Part shown: positions 7,024-10,695 of the stretch, in pieces
Numbering within the stretch: position 1 is the stretch's first letter
Layout: each line of letters opens with the position of its first letter
Origin: Woeseia sp.
GTDB taxonomy: Bacteria > Pseudomonadota > Gammaproteobacteria > Steroidobacterales > Woeseiaceae
Length of the DNA: 10,695 nucleotides
Assembly: GCA_018701055.1 (NCBI GenBank)
Contig: JABIUH010000508.1
Location: 1 to 10,695, forward strand
Direction: 5' to 3'
Program-made: the position numbers and the translations under genes
Notes under the pieces: generated by a model
What the model was told of the DNA's origin: nothing
The model's input: only the letters and a program-made list of their open reading frames with translations
The model's database searches: none

Positions 7024-8569
7024 AGGTCGATTCTGCTCCTAGTCGCGGTCGCAACGGGTCGTTCGCAATGTCGGCCAAATAGACTTGGGCTTTCTTATTT
7101 AGCCGCTCGGTCACTTCCGCTTCTGCTTCCAATAGATTGAAAAATTCAAGTGGGTCATCGATTAGATTGTATAGCTCGCGGGGCGCCTGCGTTCGATCAA
7201 GCAGCAACTTCCAATCGCCGTCGCGGATCGCAAACTCAAGCTCCGATTTCGAGTCCAACGCCCAGAAGATAGACCGATTCGGCAGAGAACCACCCTCTAA
7301 AATTGTTTGAACATCAATGCCGTCAATCGCTCTGTCGTCGGGAACCTTACCGCCACCGATGTTGGCCAGCGTGACGAACAAATCCATACCAACGACCATT
7401 TCACCGGATTCCGATGCCGCTGTGGTGACTCCCGGATAGCGGATAACGGTCGGCACTCGGAGTCCACCTTCATATAAGAAGTGTTTGCGACCCCGGTAAC
7501 CATTGGTGCTGCCGTAGGCATTGACCTCCCACCAATTAATCCAATCGGACGTAACCGGACCGTTGTCACTGGAGAAAACAATCACCGTGTCTTTCGCAAC
7601 ATCGTTTTCGTCTAACCAATCGATTACCCGGCCAAGCTGCGCATCCATATAGGTGATGTTGGCGTAGTACTCTCCGGGTCCCCGTGGAATGAGCATGTCC
7701 TTCGGAGGCTCCTTCAAGCCGTTGGGAATACCGACGACCTCGCCTGCGGTGAACTCCGCGTACATCGCGTTGTATTCAGGTGGGTTTTCGATCGATGTGT
7801 GTGGCTCTGCCATGCTTAGGTAAAGGAAAAACGGCGCATCGTCGCCGCGTTCCTCCAGCCATTGAATGGCCTCATCAGCATATAAATCTGCGGTATAGCC
7901 CTCCTGCATGGGCAACAACGTTCGGCCCCGATAAATATTGGTCGGATTACGATTGGTCGGCAATTGAAATGCGTTGTGTCCGTAGTAGTAATCGAACCCC
8001 TGGTCTGTCGGTTGCGGTTGCGTCGTACTAGCGAGATCGGAGTTGAGGTGCCACTTACCGATGTGTGCCGTGTCGTAGCCCGCATCTTTTAGGACTTCAG
8101 CCAGCGTAATCTCGGCATCGCGAAGGTAGACGCCACTGTCCTCTGGAATCCAACTCTTAATACCGGTGCGATACGGGAGCCTACCCGTTAGTAACCCCGC
8201 CCGTGACGGAGAACACAACGCCGAAGGCGCGTAGTAATTGGTCAGCTTTAAGCCGCCTGCCGCCAGCGCGTCAATGTTCGGCGTCTGTAATACCGGGTGC
8301 CCGTAGCTGCCGAGATCCCCTAATCCAAGATCATCGACATAGATTAATAAGATATTGGGCTGCTCATCCGCTCGGGCGCATCCAGTGAGCAAAACAATGA
8401 GTAGAAAGGCGCAGTGGCCGCTACGCTCGAAGAGGGCCGAGACCCAAATCGAAATTCGGCTAATTCCAGACCGGCGGGTCGACGTTTTTGGTCCGAATCC
8501 TGGTCGTCGAAGTTGTTGTAGATCGTCCAATACTGGCATTTGAAGCGTTCTCCAAAGGTTCTTGTTCAT
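7013..8569 (-). CDS. Lipoprotein sulfatase, formylglycine-dependent (alkaline phosphatase superfamily)
   Basis: The 518-residue product is a type I sulfatase that hydrolyses sulfate esters. D79 and D80 (IYVDDLG) bind calcium. C119-S-P-S-R123 followed by AGLLTGR is the complete recognition motif for oxidation of Cys119 to formylglycine. K172 and H174 (GKWHL), H257 (EPHTS), D335-N336 (SSDNG) and K362 (RGRKHFLYEGG) complete the active site. A hydrophobic segment (54-62) ends in the lipobox LTGC with C64 followed by Ala-Arg. The mature protein is therefore probably lipid-anchored and, lacking Asp at +2, sent to the outer membrane. The start is uncertain: Met1 leaves about 50 basic residues before the signal, unusually long, and the only in-frame ATG closer is Met11. 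Its substrate is unknown. It is the first gene of an operon with adenosine deaminase, overlapping it by 11 bp. Confidence 0.92.
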   Translation of the reverse strand: MNKNLWRTLQMPVLDDLQQLRRPGFGPKTSTRRSGISRISIWVSALFERSGHCAFLLIVLLTGCARADEQPNILLIYVDDLGLGDLGSYGHPVLQTPNIDALAAGGLKLTNYYAPSALCSPSRAGLLTGRLPYRTGIKSWIPEDSGVYLRDAEITLAEVLKDAGYDTAHIGKWHLNSDLASTTQPQPTDQGFDYYYGHNAFQLPTNRNPTNIYRGRTLLPMQEGYTADLYADEAIQWLEERGDDAPFFLYLSMAEPHTSIENPPEYNAMYAEFTAGEVVGIPNGLKEPPKDMLIPRGPGEYYANITYMDAQLGRVIDWLDENDVAKDTVIVFSSDNGPVTSDWINWWEVNAYGSTNGYRGRKHFLYEGGLRVPTVIRYPGVTTAASESGEMVVGMDLFVTLANIGGGKVPDDRAIDGIDVQTILEGGSLPNRSIFWALDSKSELEFAIRDGDWKLLLDRTQAPRELYNLIDDPLEFFNLLEAEAEVTERLNKKAQVYLADIANDPLRPRLGAESTYEE

Positions 8570-8812
8570 GGGCGGTCTTGAGGTTTGCGCGAAATTGCGA
8601 ATGAAGCGCTAACTTTGACGCATTTTGCTGCGATTTTTACTGATGATACTGCAATAGCGCGGTGGGAGAACGCCCTCAATGCGATGTGATTAGGCGCGGC
8701 CCATAAATCCCGCAATCGGTAAGATCGCTAGGTCAAGATCAACCACTTCGAGCTCGTGTTTTACATGACTCTAGTGACGCCTTTAGTTGCAAAAAAACTA
8801 CAAACAAATTAG

Positions 8813-8836
8813 AAAACGAACATATGTGTTTGTTTT
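8813..8836. promoter_or_regulatory. 24-bp AT-rich inverted repeat, possible operator
   Basis: AAAACGAACA and TGTTTGTTTT flank a four-base centre (TATG) and pair at nine of ten positions plus one G-T. Five T residues end the right arm, but the stem has only two G-C pairs, so it would be a poor terminator. A two-fold symmetric protein-binding site in this divergent promoter region is more likely. Confidence 0.35.
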
Positions 8837-8892
8837 TCAGTCAAATATTTAAATTTACGGTTCGGCTTTACAAGCGATCACGGAGACCAAGA

Positions 8893-8963
8893 CCAATTGG
8901 CACTTGAGTTTGTGGGGAGATTTTCTGAAGCACTCAAGCAAGGGCACAGAATGCCCCTGCCCT
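8893..8963 (+). other. Cluster of short inverted repeats (possible structured RNA or leader)
   Basis: Within about 70 bases there is a perfect CCAATTGG palindrome (8893-8900) and a 7-bp stem CTTGAGT/ACTCAAG (8903-8909 with 8932-8938). There are also two competing stems: GGGCA/TGCCC (8942-8946 with 8952-8956) and AGGGCA/TGCCCT (8941-8946 with 8958-8963). No T run follows, so it is not a standard terminator. It matches no RNA family that I recognise. Confidence 0.25.
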
Positions 8964-9002
8964 ATTCCTTATTGGTAATTCGCCGGCAGACGCGCTGAAT
9001 AC

Positions 9003-9032
9003 GGCCACCGAAGGCCACCGATGGTCACCGAG
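9003..9032 (+). repeat. Three tandem copies of a 10-bp repeat
   Basis: Units GGCCACCGAA, GGCCACCGAT and GGTCACCGAG lie end to end, differing only at the third base of the last copy and at the tenth base. The 10-bp spacing puts each copy on the same face of the DNA helix, about 150 bp before the receptor's start. It could be a binding site for an oligomeric regulator or simple repeat slippage. Confidence 0.6.
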
Positions 9033-9116
9033 AAAGGGCCATGCCAGCTTCAGAATTCAGTGAAATGACTGCAAAGACCTGAGCGACAATGCTATCGTAT
9101 GCGCTGCAAAAATTTA

Positions 9117-9132
9117 GGTGTCGCGTGGCACC
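9117..9132 (+). other. Hairpin in the probable 5' leader of the TonB-receptor mRNA
   Basis: GGTGTC and GGCACC pair around a GCGT loop, five Watson-Crick pairs and one G-T, ending 46 bases before the start codon. There is no T run, so it is not an intrinsic terminator. It might stabilise the messenger or occur by chance. Confidence 0.25.
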
Positions 9133-9166
9133 AACAAAAGACTAAACACCCAATAAGAACACCTTT

Positions 9167-9173
9167 CAGGGGA
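9167..9173 (+). promoter_or_regulatory. Ribosome binding site of the TonB-receptor gene
   Basis: CAGGGGA lies five bases before the ATG at 9179, a strong purine-rich match to the anti-Shine-Dalgarno sequence. It supports this start over the in-frame Met5. Confidence 0.7.
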
Positions 9174-9178
9174 CTCGA

Positions 9179-10695
9179 ATGAAAAGCTTTATGAACCTAC
9201 TCAAAGTCGCACGTAAGCCATTGCTTATTGCGACTGCTATGACCATGGCGCTGGCCATGTCCGTAGCCAACGTATCAGCACAGCAAATTACTTCCTCTGT
9301 GCGCGGCACAGTACTGCAGCCTGACGGCCAGCCTGCTGCGGGTGTATTGGCAACCATTACTGACTCACGTGATGGCGCGAAACAATCAGTAACCGCAGAT
9401 GACAATGGTGACATCTACTTTCGCAGCGTTAGTGCTGGCGGCCCATACACCGTGCGCATCGACGGTGGTAGTTTTCAAGATCTGCTGATTACCGATCTTT
9501 TCGCTGATGTTGCCGGTAGCGCATCATTTACGGTCACACTCGATACTGCTAGCGCATCTATCGAAGAAATTGTGGTGACCGCCGCACAGATTGACATGAT
9601 TCAAACGGCCTCCGGTCCGTCCTCAACATTCTCTCTGTCAGACATTACGAACATGCCCTCAACAACACGGCAAATTCGAGACATCATTCGAATTGACCCA
9701 CGAGTGAGCATTGGCGCTACCGGTGATGGTGGTGACCAAGCTGGATCGATCAGCTGCCTTGGCGGCTCAAGCCGAACCAACTCATTCACCATTGACGGTG
9801 TTCGCGCGACTGACGCTTTTGGTTTGAATGCCTCAGGCAACCTTGCACGATTCACGTTCCCGATTCCGTTTGACTCGGTTGAAGCGGCTGCGGTTGAGTT
9901 TGCGCCAGTATCAGCGGAATACGGCCAGTTCAGTGGCTGTAACATTAACGTCGTAACCAAATCAGGCGGAAATGAGTTCCACGGCTCAGGTTTCTATCTG
10001 TATAACGACGATGGCTATACCGGTGATAAAATCAATGGCCGCCAATTCGATCAAGGCACATTTAAACGTAAGAATTGGGGTGCGGAAGTTAGTGGCCCGA
10101 TTATTCAAGATAAATTGTTCTTTTATGCGTCTTGGGAAGAAACCGATACGGCTACCGTCAATGAAATCGGCCCAGCTGACGACTTCTCTTTCTCTCGCAA
10201 TGACACCAGCTTCACAACAGCAGAAGTCAACCAGATTCGCGATATCCTGATCAATCAATATGGACGTGATCCAGGTGAGATTGTTAGAAATCTTCCGGTA
10301 CTGTCCGAACGCATATTTGCTCGACTTGACTGGAACATTAACGAAGATCATCGTTTAGAAGGCACATACGCCAGCCTGGAGGAAGACACGACCATCGGTG
10401 ATGACATCGGATCCGGTCGCGGCGAATTCACCTTCTCCGACAACTTCCATAACCGTGGTTCACAATCTGAAACTTTAGGGGTTCGACTTTACTCGAACTG
10501 GACTGATCAACTTTCTACTGAATTCCGTTGGTCAACACAGGAAGTCAACGATCTCCAAAACCCGGTGGGTGGCGGTGAAGCACAGTCTGGTAACCCAATT
10601 CCAAGAATCCAGCTCGGCTTAGGATTTGGTAACGAGTTCTTTGGTTCTCAGTTCACGTCAGGTCCGGGTACATTCCGCTCGGCCAACCAGCTGAA
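9179..10695 (+). CDS. Oar-like TonB-dependent outer-membrane receptor, N-terminal part (runs off the right edge)
   Basis: The frame is open from an ATG at 9179 to the window end, giving 505 residues of a protein that is usually around 1000. Residues 1-34 are a signal peptide with a V-S-A cleavage site. Residues 39-121 form a carboxypeptidase-regulatory-like beta sandwich (VRGTVLQPDGQPAAGV). IEEIVVTA (128-135) resembles a TonB-box region. The plug follows, with SFTIDGV (202-208) and INVVTKSGGNEFHG (256-269), and then the start of the barrel, including VSGPIIQDKLFFYASWE (304-320). This is the Oar style of receptor, thought to import larger or unusual substrates with energy from TonB. The plug has two cysteines, C193 and C254, at positions where related receptors often have other residues. 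The gene diverges from the sulfatase-deaminase operon, suggesting it brings in their substrate. What is imported is unknown. Confidence 0.92.
   Translation, partial: MKSFMNLLKVARKPLLIATAMTMALAMSVANVSAQQITSSVRGTVLQPDGQPAAGVLATITDSRDGAKQSVTADDNGDIYFRSVSAGGPYTVRIDGGSFQDLLITDLFADVAGSASFTVTLDTASASIEEIVVTAAQIDMIQTASGPSSTFSLSDITNMPSTTRQIRDIIRIDPRVSIGATGDGGDQAGSISCLGGSSRTNSFTIDGVRATDAFGLNASGNLARFTFPIPFDSVEAAAVEFAPVSAEYGQFSGCNINVVTKSGGNEFHGSGFYLYNDDGYTGDKINGRQFDQGTFKRKNWGAEVSGPIIQDKLFFYASWEETDTATVNEIGPADDFSFSRNDTSFTTAEVNQIRDILINQYGRDPGEIVRNLPVLSERIFARLDWNINEDHRLEGTYASLEEDTTIGDDIGSGRGEFTFSDNFHNRGSQSETLGVRLYSNWTDQLSTEFRWSTQEVNDLQNPVGGGEAQSGNPIPRIQLGLGFGNEFFGSQFTSGPGTFRSANQL

Larger units (their letters stand above)
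8570..9178. other. 609-bp intergenic region between divergent sulfatase and TonB-receptor genes
   Basis: No credible gene is present; the open frames I checked on the plus strand encode only about 13-15 residues and lack ribosome sites. The left part should hold the leftward promoter of the sulfatase-deaminase operon, where TATCAT on the minus strand (8648-8643) is a fair -10 without a clear -35. The centre (about 8785-8860) is AT-rich and contains an inverted repeat. Further right come a cluster of short stems (8893-8963), a three-copy 10-bp tandem repeat (9003-9032) and a hairpin in the probable leader of the receptor gene (9117-9132). Each is listed separately. A small RNA in this region cannot be excluded. 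Confidence 0.6.

Noticed and set aside
8941..8970. Rho-independent terminator at the GGGCA/TGCCC hairpin
   Set aside because: The stem is only 5-6 bp and no T run follows. Neither flanking gene ends here, because both start from this region.
8764..9080. Small protein genes in the 8570-9178 gap
   Set aside because: The ATG-started frames I checked (for example at 8951 and 9021) encode only about 15 residues and lack ribosome sites.
9601..9960. 119-residue open frame on the minus strand
   Set aside because: It lies wholly inside the TonB-receptor gene, which has a signal peptide, domain motifs and a strong ribosome site. The minus-strand frame shows no recognisable motif.

Overview
The window looks like chromosomal DNA of a marine-type gammaproteobacterium. 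The reasons are an Oar-like TonB-dependent receptor with a carboxypeptidase-regulatory N-terminal domain, a secreted formylglycine-type sulfatase, secreted enzymes generally, and moderate GC. The taxonomic guess rests on protein style only. It contains seven complete genes and two genes cut by the window edges. I see no rRNA, tRNA, CRISPR array or transposase.

Layout from left to right. (1) 1-158, minus strand: the 5' end of a DnaQ-like (DEDD) 3'-5' exonuclease with an apparent signal peptide. (2) 321-1166, plus: an IPNS-type 2-oxoglutarate/Fe(II) oxygenase, meeting the next gene tail to tail with a 4-bp overlap. (3) 2921-1163, minus: an SDR oxidoreductase followed by a nucleoside hydrolase, a likely two-gene operon. 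(4) 3074-5601, plus: an ATZ/TRZ-type amidohydrolase overlapping a TsgA-like MFS transporter by 4 bp, divergent from (3) across a 152-bp control region. (5) 8569-5620, minus: a lipoprotein sulfatase overlapping a secreted ADGF/ADA2-like adenosine deaminase by 11 bp. (6) 8570-9178: a 609-bp intergenic region, partly AT-rich, with inverted repeats and a three-copy 10-bp tandem repeat. (7) 9179-10695, plus: the N-terminal 505 residues of an Oar-like TonB-dependent receptor.

The genes make sense together as an uptake and breakdown route for nucleosides, possibly modified ones. The TonB receptor would bring a substrate across the outer membrane. The sulfatase and adenosine deaminase would trim and deaminate it in the periplasm or at the surface. 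The MFS protein would carry it across the inner membrane. The nucleoside hydrolase would split the glycosidic bond in the cytosol, with the SDR, amidohydrolase and 2OG oxygenase processing the sugar or base. The individual family assignments are well supported by motifs. The pathway and its substrate are inference.

The most unusual single observation is in the amidohydrolase. Its metal ligands are kept (H65, H67, H224, D312), but the family's usual catalytic His is Asn261, and the usual His+3 Glu is Ser227. It may therefore not be an ordinary deaminase.
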